Of a stretch of 6,017 bases of DNA, positions 5,602 to 6,017 are shown piece after piece; position 1 is the stretch's first letter, and each line of letters starts with the position of its first letter. A program made the position numbers and the translations under genes. This DNA comes from an uncultured Phascolarctobacterium sp. (lineage in GTDB: Bacteria; Bacillota; Negativicutes; Acidaminococcales; Acidaminococcaceae). The notes beneath the pieces were generated by a model, which saw only the letters and a program-made list of their open reading frames with translations, had not been told where the DNA came from and did no database searches. The stretch covers positions 1 through 6,017 of the forward strand of contig URVO01000088.1 in NCBI GenBank assembly GCA_900551335.1, written 5' to 3'.

Positions 5602-6017
5602 TGAAAATTAAAGATACGATTATCATTCTGGCGATTGTCACCTTTATGAGCTTGTTCTCCAATGTTTTGGGTACGAAGGCTGATATCATGCAGTCTATTC
5701 CAGGCCTGCTGATTCTAGCTGTGATTGCTTTGGTGGGTATGCTGTGCGCTAAATATCTGCCCGGCAATATTCCGGCCGCTGCCTGGGTTGTAACCTTAGG
5801 CTGCATCGTGACGATTCCCGGCGTGCCCGGCAGCGATATTATCAACGGCTATGTTAAGCATGTCGGCTTTGTGGCTCTTTGCACACCGATTTTGGCTTAT
5901 GCCGGCGTTTCTATCGGCAAAGACCTCGATGCCTTTGCTAAGACCGGCTGGCGTATTGTTGTGCTGTCGATTGTCGTATTCGTCGGCACATATATTGGCA
6001 GTGCGATTATCGCGCAG
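5601..6017 (+). CDS. Second multi-pass membrane protein of the operon, 3'-truncated by the window edge
   Basis: 139 residues are visible and the frame is open to the last base. Hydrophobic segments occur at about 5-23, 34-51, 59-76, 86-106 and 118-137, so at least five spans. A conserved-looking block, TPILAYAGVSIGKDLDAFAKTGWRIVV in two overlapping parts (95-114 and 108-121), sits between spans four and five. To my eye this resembles secondary transporters whose small-residue helices are followed by a short KDL-type loop, but I cannot name a family. The ATG overlaps the stop of the upstream DUF3100-like gene by one base, and a purine-rich AGGGAGAGGAAG (5585-5596) supplies the ribosome site. 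Coupled translation suggests a heteromeric membrane complex with the upstream protein. There is no cleavable signal peptide; the first hydrophobic segment looks like a membrane span. Function is inferred from context only. Confidence 0.8.
   Translation, partial: MKIKDTIIILAIVTFMSLFSNVLGTKADIMQSIPGLLILAVIALVGMLCAKYLPGNIPAAAWVVTLGCIVTIPGVPGSDIINGYVKHVGFVALCTPILAYAGVSIGKDLDAFAKTGWRIVVLSIVVFVGTYIGSAIIAQ

Overview
The window looks like chromosomal DNA of a Bacillota-type anaerobe of moderate GC, perhaps one of the Negativicutes. This rests on strong AGGAGG-type ribosome sites, sigma-A-like promoters, U-tailed intrinsic terminators and the style of the CysE and GltD proteins. The lineage is inferred from general appearance, not demonstrated. 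I saw no mobile element, CRISPR array, rRNA or tRNA.

Layout. (1) A 5'-truncated UDP-glucose 4-epimerase gene (galE, + strand, 1-921) enters from the left edge. (2) It converges on a minus-strand pair, cysE then a gltD-like gene (3147 down to 1019). The 97-base gap between the two units holds two back-to-back terminator hairpins, one for each direction. (3) A roughly 300-base divergent control region (3148-3448) carries a good promoter for the rightward operon and a plausible one for cysE. (4) Rightward from 3449 runs a three-gene operon: an M20-family metallo-amidohydrolase, a multi-pass membrane protein resembling DUF3100, and a second multi-pass membrane protein that overlaps it by one base (TAATG) and runs off the right edge.

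How the genes work together. CysE makes O-acetylserine for cysteine synthesis. The GltD-like protein is a flavin/Fe-S NAD(P)H oxidoreductase with no glutamate synthase large subunit in view. The rightward operon reads as an import-and-hydrolyse module: two membrane proteins that may form a split transporter, and a cytosolic zinc/manganese-type hydrolase for N-acyl amino acids, aminobenzoyl-glutamate-like compounds or small peptides. The substrate is unknown. This operon is the best candidate here for an undescribed system.
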